A DNA stretch of 64,000 nucleotides. It comes from Bacillus sp. USDA818B3_A. Lineage in GTDB: Bacteria > Bacillota > Bacilli > Bacillales > Cytobacillaceae. The stretch spans positions 62,001-126,000 of the forward strand of contig NZ_JAABNN010000012.1 of assembly GCF_009928415.1 (NCBI RefSeq), read 5' to 3'. Of the stretch, positions 43,176-50,993 are shown piece by piece. Under the pieces are notes generated by a model. It was not told the DNA's origin. It searched no databases and saw nothing but the letters and a program-made list of their open reading frames with translations. The number at the start of each line of letters is the position of its first letter. Position 1 is the first letter of the stretch. The position numbers were made by a program, and so were the translations under genes.

Positions 43176-44012
43176 ATGGAACAACTTTCTGAATTAGATA
43201 TATTGGAGAATATGTTTGTACACTTCACGTATGTTGCTAACCGTGAATGCACTCCAAATTGGAAGTTTAAAGGGAATGAAATATTCGATAAACACAATCT
43301 TATATTGGTTTACGATGGAGAGGCTGAAATAACTTGTAATAACCGAAAATATAGGATTTCCAAAGGGGACTTGATCTACTTTAAACCTCATGATTTTCGA
43401 TTAGGGTCCACTTTCCAGGATAAATTAATGAAATGCTTTACAGTAGATTTTCTATATACATGTCCGGTCCTTAAAAATAACGAATGGCAGTATTTAGATA
43501 TAAATCTTCCCTTTGCATCTGTTGAGAATATCCATGATGATTTTCTCTTTTCAAGACTAATAGATTTATTTTCTAATTTCGCAAAGACTTGGCTGTCCGG
43601 AAATCATAATAAAATGACTAGGGGAAGGGCTATGTTTATGGAAATACTTACATTGCTTTTCCAGTGGAAGTTTAACGATCATTTCAATTACGATAAAATA
43701 CGCAAAATTGATCATGCTATTAATTATATGACTGAACATTATTCCTCCCAGATAAAGCTGCAGGAAATTGCCGATAGTTTAGGCATTAGCCTATCCTACT
43801 TTGGAAATATATTTAAAGAGATAACAGGAAAACCTCCAATCGCCTACCTCATTGCTATTCGAATAAATAAGGCAAAAGATTTATTAATGGATGGTTTTTC
43901 AGTTTCAGATACAGCACAAATGGTTGGTTTTAATGATATTTTTTATTTCAGCAAATGCTTTAAAAAACACGAGGGGATAAATCCCTCACAATTTGTTAAG
44001 ATTGATATTTAA
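43176..44012 (+). CDS. AraC-family transcriptional regulator
   Basis: The 278-residue protein has an N-terminal cupin-like domain (LVYDGEAEITCNNRKYRISKG...) and a C-terminal AraC double HTH (IKLQEIADSLGISLSYFGNIFKEITGK...DTAQMVGFNDIFYFSKCFKKH). The ATG at 43176 with GAGAGTG 6 nt upstream is chosen over an upstream TTG. It is divergent from dlgD and probably activates it. The inducer is unknown. Confidence 0.85.
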   Translation: MEQLSELDILENMFVHFTYVANRECTPNWKFKGNEIFDKHNLILVYDGEAEITCNNRKYRISKGDLIYFKPHDFRLGSTFQDKLMKCFTVDFLYTCPVLKNNEWQYLDINLPFASVENIHDDFLFSRLIDLFSNFAKTWLSGNHNKMTRGRAMFMEILTLLFQWKFNDHFNYDKIRKIDHAINYMTEHYSSQIKLQEIADSLGISLSYFGNIFKEITGKPPIAYLIAIRINKAKDLLMDGFSVSDTAQMVGFNDIFYFSKCFKKHEGINPSQFVKIDI

Positions 44013-44173
44013 ACTAAGAATAATTAAGGGCATGGATTTAGAGCAATAATTTAAGTCGTTAATGCACGCTCAAGCCAAGAGAGAGTGCTTCGCTGAAGCT
44101 TATAACTTCCAGGTAAAAGAATTGGAAACAATAATTCATACAACTGTTAACATGCACTCTAAATTTCAACACT

Positions 44174-44217
44174 AAAAGGCTGACTCAAAATTTAATTTTG
44201 GATCAGCCTTGTTGTTT
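44174..44217 (+). terminator. Terminator in the 44.0-44.3 kb gap
   Basis: AAGGCTGA-CTCAAAA...TTTTGGA-TCAGCCTT. It ends transcription from the AraC gene. The rest of the 284-bp gap shows nothing recognisable. Confidence 0.7.
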
Positions 44218-44296
44218 ATAAAGGTATGGCTGTCCACGAATGAACAAATGAGAATTAACATATTTATTAAAAAACTGGCCGATTGGAGTTGGTTGC

Positions 44297-44752
44297 TTGA
44301 GCAATTTTAATCCAGAAAAACTATTTGTGGCATACAGCAGTGGCGTTACTGCTACGGAACCTGTTATCCCAAGATGTTACACACTCACTCACTCTGATTT
44401 TACTGGGAATTTATTTTTAACAATTGGAAGTCGTTATGCCTGGGAAAATATCAATCCTAATAGAGATGATGTATTAGGGGTATGGAAACAAAATGAAAAT
44501 TCTCTGTACTTTTATGTTTTCTTATATATAGACCAAGGTGAATATAATATAAATGTATCTGCAAAACGCAATGAAATATTTAAACGGGAACTACCACTTG
44601 CATTAACAGCTATTCAATACGGGGATAGGTTCTTATTCGACGTGCACCCTAGTCTGGAACAATCTTTAATAATAGTTAACTTTATATCGGCCTATCCTCA
44701 GTTTGCTAGACAAGAAAGTTGGGGGCCCTTCCGCCATTTTTCATACAGATAA
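44297..44752 (+). CDS. Staygreen-family protein
   Basis: The 151-residue protein matches the Staygreen (SGR) family, with FNPEKL at the N-terminus, PRCYTLTHSDFTGNLFLTIG and a conserved core with HPSLEQ. Plant SGR removes magnesium from chlorophyll, while Bacillus members have no known substrate. The start is a TTG at 44297, with GGAG about 10 nt upstream. It stands alone between a terminator and the converging WYL regulator. No membrane segment or signal is present. Confidence 0.85.
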   Translation: MSNFNPEKLFVAYSSGVTATEPVIPRCYTLTHSDFTGNLFLTIGSRYAWENINPNRDDVLGVWKQNENSLYFYVFLYIDQGEYNINVSAKRNEIFKRELPLALTAIQYGDRFLFDVHPSLEQSLIIVNFISAYPQFARQESWGPFRHFSYR

Positions 44753-44789
44753 TTATCTAAGATGTAAAGCCCAGGTTTAACCGTATTAA

Positions 44790-45752
44790 TTATGGACAGT
44801 ATAGGAATAATCTCTCTTGTAAAACTTCTAAGACTTCCTTTGGTACTTCCCTGACCTTAATATCCCCACCTAAGAAAGAAAGCCAATTTGTCATTTCGGT
44901 TAATTCTTCTGAAATATTAACATTGATAAAAGTCTTTAAAATGGCTGTTGTTTGGTAAGGATTCGTATAGGAAATGGAAACATTCAATGGATGGTATTTT
45001 CTGAACTGGCTAATCGCCTTTGGACCCAGTTCAAGGACAAGGTTGATTTCTCCTTCTTGGCTGCTTAATTTTTCTAAAATTTTTTTCTTATTTAATCTTT
45101 TCTTCATTGGAAAAGGTTCAACATTGATGAGATGGTCAACTTGATAAATCTCCCTCTTTTCTTCCTTTATGTCTAAGCCATCAATTAGCCAAAGGCTTTT
45201 TTGGTTATAAAGATTCAAGAGGTAAATAGGAAAAGACTTTATCATCTTCTCTTCTTCGATGGTAATCAACAAATGGCGATCCAAAAGAAGGAGTTGGATA
45301 AGCTTTTCTAACATGGGGTGCGGTAGATCTGACAGTTCAAGCAAATCGGGATTATTGGGGTTAGTCCCTTCAAAAAACAAGATTTGATTTAAAAGAACAA
45401 GGTCATCTTGCTGGTTTTCTGAGATGAGGCCCAGTAATTTTTCAGCTAAAGACTGACGACTCTTTAGATAGGGAAGTTGTTGATTTCGCGTGGCCATGAA
45501 CGCGATAAAAAGAGCCTTGACCTCATTATCGGTAAAGCGGACTGTAGGCAGGACAGAGTTGTTCATGACAAAATAACCGCCATCCCTTCCAACTTCAGCG
45601 ACAAGCGGCATCCCCATTGCTTCAATTTCTCGAATATCTCGAATAGCTGTCGAACGAGAGATGTTAAATTCCTGCATAATCTCAGAAATGGTAAAGTGGG
45701 ACCGGTTATTGATATACCGCATGATAATATTGATCCGTTCAACTTTTTTCAT
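44790..45752 (-). CDS. YafY/WYL-domain transcriptional regulator
   Basis: The 320-residue protein has an N-terminal HTH of the DeoR/HTH_11 type (FTISEIMQEFNISRSTAIRDIREIEAMGMPLVAEVGRDGGYFV) and a WYL ligand domain (middle and C-terminal, SLWLIDGLDIKEEKREIYQV). It is divergent from the GyrI-like gene, which it probably regulates. Confidence 0.88.
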   Translation of the reverse strand: MKKVERINIIMRYINNRSHFTISEIMQEFNISRSTAIRDIREIEAMGMPLVAEVGRDGGYFVMNNSVLPTVRFTDNEVKALFIAFMATRNQQLPYLKSRQSLAEKLLGLISENQQDDLVLLNQILFFEGTNPNNPDLLELSDLPHPMLEKLIQLLLLDRHLLITIEEEKMIKSFPIYLLNLYNQKSLWLIDGLDIKEEKREIYQVDHLINVEPFPMKKRLNKKKILEKLSSQEGEINLVLELGPKAISQFRKYHPLNVSISYTNPYQTTAILKTFINVNISEELTEMTNWLSFLGGDIKVREVPKEVLEVLQERLFLYCP

Positions 45753-45863
45753 CGGGATCTCCTAAACAGTATCATTTTTTGACATAGTTAAAGATTATTA
45801 TAAACCTATCAAATGAAGAGATAAAACCATTTGACAAAATTTTAATAAAGGGATGATTTGAAT

Positions 45864-46343
45864 ATGACAAATTATACTCTAGAAGAAAAAGATAGCTTTA
45901 CCGTTTTAGGTATTGGAACTGAGCTTAAGAGCCACTACACAGACTATGCTGGAATCACAAAGGAAAAGACAGACTTTTGGTCAGCTCTCAAACAAGATGG
46001 AAGACTTGAGATGTTAAAAGCCGTGTCCACAAATGATTACATTTTTGCTGTAAATGAAGCAGTAAATAACAAGATGATGCATTATGCCGGTGTCATGACA
46101 AAGGAATCATTACCTGAAGCATCCAGAATAATTCAATTTCCTAAAGGAGAATACTTGGTTGTTAAAGGAGAAGCAGAAACAGCTGAGGTGTTGAGTAATA
46201 TGCTCACTGGTATTGCCTTTGGTCAAGTCTTGCCAGAGGCAAAGAATTTTGTCTATGTCGGCGGTCCAAATACATCCGTTGAGATGGGACAGAGAAACGG
46301 CTTAGTCTATGGTGAAATGTGGATTCCTGTGGTTAAAAAATAA
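45864..46343 (+). CDS. GyrI-like/AraC effector-binding domain protein
   Basis: The 159-residue protein is a stand-alone SHS2 effector-binding domain. Residues such as DSFTVLGIGTELK at the start and FPKGEYLVVKGEAE in the second half fit the AraC_E_bind/GyrI-like group, which bind small hydrophobic ligands or drugs. It has no DNA-binding part of its own. The ATG at 45864 (AAGGGATGA upstream) is preferred to a TTG six bases earlier. It is followed 14 nt later by another conserved small gene and is opposite a WYL regulator. Confidence 0.8.
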   Translation: MTNYTLEEKDSFTVLGIGTELKSHYTDYAGITKEKTDFWSALKQDGRLEMLKAVSTNDYIFAVNEAVNNKMMHYAGVMTKESLPEASRIIQFPKGEYLVVKGEAETAEVLSNMLTGIAFGQVLPEAKNFVYVGGPNTSVEMGQRNGLVYGEMWIPVVKK

Positions 46344-46357
46344 AAGGAGGAAAGGAA

Positions 46358-46825
46358 ATGTCCTATACCGTTGATTTTAAAAATGTGTCTACGGTTGGCT
46401 TAGAGTCTTCACCAACAGCAGAAACACTTGCTGGTTTACGTGCAAATGAAGCACGTTACTTTATGAACAAATACAAGCATGAATTTTCGGTTGTTCCAGC
46501 TAGTGAGTCCTCTGAGACCCTTGATTATGTTAATCGCATTTTAAAGGAAGAACGTGATATTGAATTTGCAGCTAAACCTTTAGAAACATCCCGTTTTCAA
46601 GTGGAAAATATCAATTGGGCCTTCGTTTTTTATGAGGATGGTCTTGAGGTCAACGTCCTGTATACGGTTGATGGGCCTAAACCTAAACGAGCTGTTGGTT
46701 TTAAGCTTTCTGAGGGGATGGAGGTCCCAAAAGAGTTAGAAGGGAAGTTCAAATTTGCCAGGCAAAAGTCTAAATTGGCTGGAACCATTCGTGGCTCGTT
46801 TTTTGTAATTAAAGGAGAATATTAA
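46358..46825 (+). CDS. Conserved protein of unknown function, partner of the GyrI-like gene
   Basis: The 155-residue soluble protein, with AAAGGAGG before the ATG, is cotranscribed with the GyrI-like gene. It contains LRANEARYFMNKYKHEFSVVP, FQVENINWAFVFYEDGLEVNV and a terminal GSFFVIKGEY. Homologues with this look are sometimes labelled phage tail protein, but nothing around it is phage-derived. I do not assign a function. Confidence 0.7.
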   Translation: MSYTVDFKNVSTVGLESSPTAETLAGLRANEARYFMNKYKHEFSVVPASESSETLDYVNRILKEERDIEFAAKPLETSRFQVENINWAFVFYEDGLEVNVLYTVDGPKPKRAVGFKLSEGMEVPKELEGKFKFARQKSKLAGTIRGSFFVIKGEY

Positions 46826-46831
46826 TAACCA

Positions 46832-46872
46832 AGCAGCACCCCTTCATCAAATTAGAGGGTGCTGTTGATTTT
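46832..46872 (+). terminator. Terminator after the GyrI-like operon
   Basis: AGCACCC...GGGTGCT hairpin followed by TTGATTTT. Confidence 0.7.
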
Positions 46873-47051
46873 ATGCAGACATCCTATAACTTAGGTAAGG
46901 TTCTTCTCACCTGTTTAGGCGGCAGCTTTTAAACATGCGTCATTACTCTCTCAATAACTAGTCTTTGCTTCTTCACCTGAATGTAGTTTGGTTAAAAGAA
47001 GGACTTTCTCAATCTTTAAAGAACTTTTTAAAATAGCTGTTTTAAAGGTGG

Positions 47052-47858
47052 GTGTTTTTTATAGGAACGAAGCTTCTTATTGATGGCCAAATTAAAAAAA
47101 GTATAATCAAAAAGCTCCAGACTGCTGGGTGTGTTTTCGCTGAAGAAGAGGCCGAGCTTCTTATATCTGAGGCGCGGACATTGGATAACCTCACCGCTAT
47201 GATCAATAATCGAATAGCTGGTTCTCCACTTGAATATATCCTTGGTTGGGCGAAGTTCTGTGGACACAATATAGCAGTAGAACCTGGAGTCTTCGTCCCA
47301 CGCCGTCGTACCGAGTTTCTCGTCCATCAAGCGGTTAGTTTGTCTCTGCCTGGGGTTAAAGTTGTTGACGTTTGCTGCGGTTCTGGCGCAATTGGTGTAG
47401 CGATTGCCAAAGCTCTTGGTTGGATTGAGTTGTATTCAACCGATATTGACCCTACTGCAGTGCGCTGTGCTATCCGAAATGTTACTAGCCTGGGTGGTCA
47501 AGTATATGAAGGTGACCTTTATAAGCCTCTTCCCTCTTTTCTTCGTGGGAAGGTAGACATCCTAATAGCGAATACACCATATGTGCCTACCGACCAAATA
47601 AAGCTGCTTCCCCAAGAAGCTCGTCTACATGAACCGAAGGTGGCACTTGATGGAGGGGTTGACGGACTTGATATTCAGCGAAGAGTAGCAAAAGAGGCAA
47701 CTCTTTGGCTGACCGCAGGAGGACACTTATTGATTGAAACGAGCAAAATGCAGGCACCCCAGACCGTTGAAATTTTCTCTCAATATGGACTAATGCCACG
47801 GTTAGTGCACTGCGATGTGTTTGACTCTACTATCGTAATTGGGACCAATCCGCTTTAG
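47052..47858 (+). CDS. PrmC-like protein N5-glutamine methyltransferase homologue
   Basis: This 268-residue class I SAM methyltransferase is related to PrmC/HemK. It has an N-terminal helical part, SPLEYILGWAKFCG...VPRRRTEFL, SAM motif VVDVCCGSGAIG, and NTPYVP in place of the usual NPPY catalytic motif. PrmC methylates the GGQ glutamine of release factors. A second copy with an altered motif may methylate another protein. The start is a GTG at 47052, adjacent to AGGTGG, so the true start is uncertain. The main prmC is expected elsewhere with prfA. Confidence 0.78.
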   Translation: MFFIGTKLLIDGQIKKSIIKKLQTAGCVFAEEEAELLISEARTLDNLTAMINNRIAGSPLEYILGWAKFCGHNIAVEPGVFVPRRRTEFLVHQAVSLSLPGVKVVDVCCGSGAIGVAIAKALGWIELYSTDIDPTAVRCAIRNVTSLGGQVYEGDLYKPLPSFLRGKVDILIANTPYVPTDQIKLLPQEARLHEPKVALDGGVDGLDIQRRVAKEATLWLTAGGHLLIETSKMQAPQTVEIFSQYGLMPRLVHCDVFDSTIVIGTNPL

Positions 47859-47943
47859 AAATTACACGAGAAACAAATCCTTTTACAATACTTTAGATTC
47901 TTTGGTTACTTATGGATAGGTTGCCTTCATCGTTCATACTTTC

Positions 47944-47978
47944 CCACACCAGTCCTATTATGGACCGGTGTTTTTCTG
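47944..47978 (+). terminator. Terminator after the PrmC-like gene
   Basis: CACCAGTCC-TATTAT-GGACCGGTG followed by TTTTT. Confidence 0.85.
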
Positions 47979-48089
47979 TTTCCCTAAAAAACATCATTTA
48001 CTTATGATACGGTTCACCACCCCTATTTAACCAGCTGTTTTTTACAACAAATTTAAAACTATAATTTACTTCCTTAAACAAGCTGGATT

Positions 48090-48187
48090 CTGAAAAACCT
48101 CATTGTACTCCGATATCCAAATGATAAAGTTGGCCGTATTAAGCTTAGTGATATCTATTATTTCGAAGCGGTGACGGAAAACGAATA
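48090..48187 (+). pseudogene. Remnant of a LytTR regulator gene
   Basis: Translation reads NDKVGRIKLSDIYYFEAV and then stops, the same segment as HDKVHRIKLSDIYYFEAV in the LytTR protein at 34777-35214. DNA identity is high over about 60 bp (48121-48172). Both ends of the gene are missing and there is no start or RBS. It is a decayed duplicate. The 47.99-48.02 kb stretch beside it also holds 19 bp identical to the 3' end of rlmH. Confidence 0.75.
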
Positions 48188-48208
48188 GTATTTAAAATCG
48201 AAATAAAC

Positions 48209-48238
48209 TGTATACAAAAAACAAAAAGTTGTATACAA
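48209..48238. promoter_or_regulatory. Two TGTATACA operators before the aldolase gene
   Basis: TGTATACA at 48209-48216 and TTGTATACAA at 48229-48238, centres 21 bp apart. Same motif and phasing as before the dehydrogenase gene at 50097. Candidate sites of the GntR protein at 49176-49805. Confidence 0.7.
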
Positions 48239-48278
48239 TATTCTCAACTTAAATCTATCAAATAAGGAGAATACAATA

Positions 48279-49115
48279 ATGTTAGTGAATACAAAAGAAA
48301 TTTTAACACAGGCACAACAAGGACAATATGCTGTGGCAGCTTTTAATGTATATAACTTAGAAACAGCCCAAGCTGCTATCCAAGTAAGCGAGCGGGAATG
48401 TACACCCGTGATTATTGCTCTAGGAGAACGTTATTTTCCTACAGTAGATGTTGAAGGTTTTTCTGCCATGATCAAAGCAATGGCGGAAAAAGTAAAAGTT
48501 CCCGTTTCACTGCATCTTGATCATGCTTATGAAAAAGAATCCATCATTCGGGCAATTCGAGCTGGTTTTACCTCTGTGATGTACGATGGTTCGAAATATG
48601 ATCTTGAACAAAATATCCATTTTACCAAAGAGATTGTAGAAATTGCCCATATGGCAGGTGTCTCTGTTGAAGCAGAAATCGGCTCTGTGGCAAGGGGAGC
48701 ATTCTCAGATGAAGAAGAAGGCGATGGGACTTTAACGGATCCACAATCTGCTAAGGCATTCGTAGCTGAAACAAACGTTGACTTTTTAGCTGCTGCGATT
48801 GGAACAGTTCATGGAATGTATAAGGGCGAACCAAAAATCGACTTGTCTCTGCTAGAAAAGATTCGTGATGCGGTTGGCATCCCGCTTGTTCTGCATGGCG
48901 GTTCAGGAACACCTGATGATGTTCTAACAAGAGCAATCGAATTAGGAATCTGTAAAGTAAATGTCAATACAGAGGTTTCCATGGCAGCGGTCTCTTACCT
49001 TGAAAAATATGCTAAAAACAAACAAATGGCCCATCTATCTACCATCATGGCAGAAATGCAGCGAGCAATGGAGCCAGTCATGACGAAATTTATCCGTTTG
49101 TTAACGAAAAAATAA
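48279..49115 (+). CDS. Class II fructose-bisphosphate-aldolase-family ketose aldolase
   Basis: The 278-residue zinc aldolase has HLDHAYE and GTVHGMYKG plus LHGGSGTP with the metal-binding histidines, and EAEIGSVARG. Members include fructose-bisphosphate and tagatose-bisphosphate aldolases. With the adjacent acid-sugar genes under the same operator type, it more likely cleaves a phosphorylated keto acid or ketose made by the DUF1537 kinase. AAGGAG precedes the ATG. Operators overlap its promoter. The housekeeping fbaA is expected elsewhere. Confidence 0.85.
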   Translation: MLVNTKEILTQAQQGQYAVAAFNVYNLETAQAAIQVSERECTPVIIALGERYFPTVDVEGFSAMIKAMAEKVKVPVSLHLDHAYEKESIIRAIRAGFTSVMYDGSKYDLEQNIHFTKEIVEIAHMAGVSVEAEIGSVARGAFSDEEEGDGTLTDPQSAKAFVAETNVDFLAAAIGTVHGMYKGEPKIDLSLLEKIRDAVGIPLVLHGGSGTPDDVLTRAIELGICKVNVNTEVSMAAVSYLEKYAKNKQMAHLSTIMAEMQRAMEPVMTKFIRLLTKK

Positions 49116-49121
49116 CAGAAC

Positions 49122-49160
49122 AAAAATTGCCCTCAGAATTTACCGAGGGCAATTTTTTTT
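49122..49160. terminator. Terminator after the aldolase gene
   Basis: AAAATTGCCCTC...GAGGGCAATTTT hairpin with a run of T, shared with the converging GntR gene. Confidence 0.9.
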
Positions 49161-49175
49161 ATCCATTCAATGGTT

Positions 49176-49805
49176 TCAATTACTCATAACATGCAGATAA
49201 AAATTCAAGTCCGTTTCCAAATGTTTTTTCATCAGAATTTCAGCCTTTTCACCATCTCTTGCCTTGATTGCCTCATAAATTTCTTCATGCTCATCAATAA
49301 GATGTGGACGATTATAGATAACAACCGTTTTTCTAAACAAATAAATAATCGCCTGCATCCGATCAATGATATCAATCATGACAGGATTATTGCTCGCCTT
49401 CACAATATCATTGTGGAAACTTTCATTGGCAGACATGATTTCTTCTTTCGTGCCCTTTCTGCCAATCTCCACATACTCGTATAGTTTTTTAATTTCATTT
49501 TCTTTTAAAAAGTTAGCCGCACATCTTGCTGAGTACCCTTCTAACAGGATCCGTACATTAAACATATTTCGTAAATCCTTCTCCGTTGGATTTACCACTC
49601 TCTTGTTAACGACTAGTCCTTCATATTCTAATTTCCGTATCGAATCTCTTATCGGTGTTCTGCTGACGCCAAGCTCAGCAGCAATTTTTTCTTCGCCGAT
49701 CTTAGTACCGCCAGGAAGCTCACCATTTAAAATTTTATCGCGGAGAATTTCATAACAATGATGATACGCCGGTCGTGAGCTGTTACTTTCAAGCACAAAT
49801 TTCAC
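49176..49805 (-). CDS. GntR-family regulator (FadR subgroup) of the acid-sugar cluster
   Basis: The 209-residue protein has a winged HTH (IGEEKIAAELGVSRTPIRDSI) and a helical FCD domain (ARCAANFLKENEIKKLYEYVE...SFHNDIVKASNNPVMIDII). It sits between the aldolase and the dehydrogenase-kinase-permease genes. TGTATACA-like sites occur in front of both, and in front of its own gene (49889-49960), so it is the probable local repressor. Confidence 0.88.
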   Translation of the reverse strand: MKFVLESNSSRPAYHHCYEILRDKILNGELPGGTKIGEEKIAAELGVSRTPIRDSIRKLEYEGLVVNKRVVNPTEKDLRNMFNVRILLEGYSARCAANFLKENEIKKLYEYVEIGRKGTKEEIMSANESFHNDIVKASNNPVMIDIIDRMQAIIYLFRKTVVIYNRPHLIDEHEEIYEAIKARDGEKAEILMKKHLETDLNFYLHVMSN

Positions 49806-49888
49806 CCCAGTTTTACAATTCTAATTACATCCATAGTATCAAATTATTTTATAAAAATCATTATAGAGGAACAAGTAAAAGCTCACCA

Positions 49889-49960
49889 AGTATACGAAAA
49901 TTAAATAAATGTACACAAATTCGACAAAAAATGTATACAAAAAAATTTTTTTAGTATACA
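49889..49960. promoter_or_regulatory. Four TGTATACA-like operators phased at 21-22 bp
   Basis: AGTATACG (49889-49896), TGTACACA (49910-49917), TGTATACA (49932-49939) and AGTATACA (49953-49960) have centres 21, 22 and 21 bp apart, two helical turns each. They lie between the GntR gene and the divergent dehydrogenase gene. Confidence 0.7.
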
Positions 49961-49980
49961 ATGAAACCGTAAACATAAGA

Positions 49981-49996
49981 GTAAGCGATTGCTTAC
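49981..49996. promoter_or_regulatory. GTAAGC-GATT-GCTTAC palindrome, cre-like
   Basis: Six-base inverted arms around GATT. It matches the cre core with two differences. Located 100 bp before the dehydrogenase start. Confidence 0.45.
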
Positions 49997-50096
49997 AATC
50001 TTTCAATTCCAAAGCGGATGGTTCTATCATTTGGGAAAAACATTTTTCAAGGGGTTATCGGCTTTTCATAACATAATGCATTGGGAGGAACACAAT

Positions 50097-50990
50097 ATGA
50101 CAAAAAAAATTGGCTTTATCGGACTAGGAATCATGGGAAAACCTATGGCTTTAAACCTTATTAAAGCAGGACATACATTAACAGTTAATGATCTTAACCA
50201 AGAAGCAGTACAAACATTATTGGAAGCGGGTGCAGCGGAAGCACGTTCACCAAGAGAAGTAGCAGAAAATAGTGAAATTATTATTACTATGCTTCCGGCA
50301 TCTAAGCATGTACAATCTGTTATTTTAGGCGACAATGGAATTTTAGCAGGAGCAAAAGAAGGCTCCATCATTATTGATATGAGCTCCATTACCCCTGCTG
50401 TTTCGATTGAACTTGCCGAAGAAGCGGCAAAAAAAGGCGTTGGCTTCTTGGATGCACCTGTCAGCGGCGGTGAACCTAAAGCAATTGATGGTACTTTAGC
50501 TATCATGGTTGGCGGTAAGGAAGACGTATTCGAAGCAGCAAAAACAGTTTTATTCGATATGGGAAGTGCGGTTACATTAGTTGGGGATAGCGGTTGCGGA
50601 GTTACTGCCAAATTAGCTAACCAAATCATTGTAAACCTTAACATTGCGGCAATTTCAGAAGCGCTTGTATTAGCAGCCAAAGCTGGAATTAATATCGAGA
50701 AAATGTATCAAGCAATTCGAGGCGGATTAGCAGGAAGTGCAGTGCTTGATGCAAAAGTTCCATTAATTCTTGAAAGAAACTTTGCACCAGGCGGAACGAT
50801 TGCGATCAATATGAAAGATATTACAAACGTAATGGATACGGCTCATGAAATTGGCGTACCGCTTCCATTATCAAGCCATCTATTAGAAATCTTCCATGCA
50901 TTAAAAGTTGATGGAAAATTAATGGATGACCACGGCGGTATCGTTCAATACTATGAAAAACTAGCAAATGTTGAAGTAAAGGGGTTCTAA
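50097..50990 (+). CDS. Beta-hydroxyacid dehydrogenase (tartronate-semialdehyde reductase / L-threonate dehydrogenase type)
   Basis: The 297-residue protein has an N-terminal Rossmann motif (GFIGLGIMGKPMALNL), the substrate-binding DAPVSGGEPKAIDGTLAIMVGG, and the catalytic lysine in GVTAKLANQI. GarR and LtnD share this structure. Since a DUF1537 kinase follows 3 nt later, a 2- or 3-hydroxy acid-sugar oxidation (LtnD/DenD-like) is favoured over tartronate-semialdehyde reduction. The ATG at 50097 has GGGAGGA 7 nt upstream. The longer upstream reading overlaps the promoter. Confidence 0.82.
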   Translation: MTKKIGFIGLGIMGKPMALNLIKAGHTLTVNDLNQEAVQTLLEAGAAEARSPREVAENSEIIITMLPASKHVQSVILGDNGILAGAKEGSIIIDMSSITPAVSIELAEEAAKKGVGFLDAPVSGGEPKAIDGTLAIMVGGKEDVFEAAKTVLFDMGSAVTLVGDSGCGVTAKLANQIIVNLNIAAISEALVLAAKAGINIEKMYQAIRGGLAGSAVLDAKVPLILERNFAPGGTIAINMKDITNVMDTAHEIGVPLPLSSHLLEIFHALKVDGKLMDDHGGIVQYYEKLANVEVKGF

Positions 50991-50993
50991 TCA

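Noticed and set aside
46358..46825. Phage tail protein
   Set aside because: No other phage gene is near and the gene is paired with a GyrI-like protein, so the label is not supportable.
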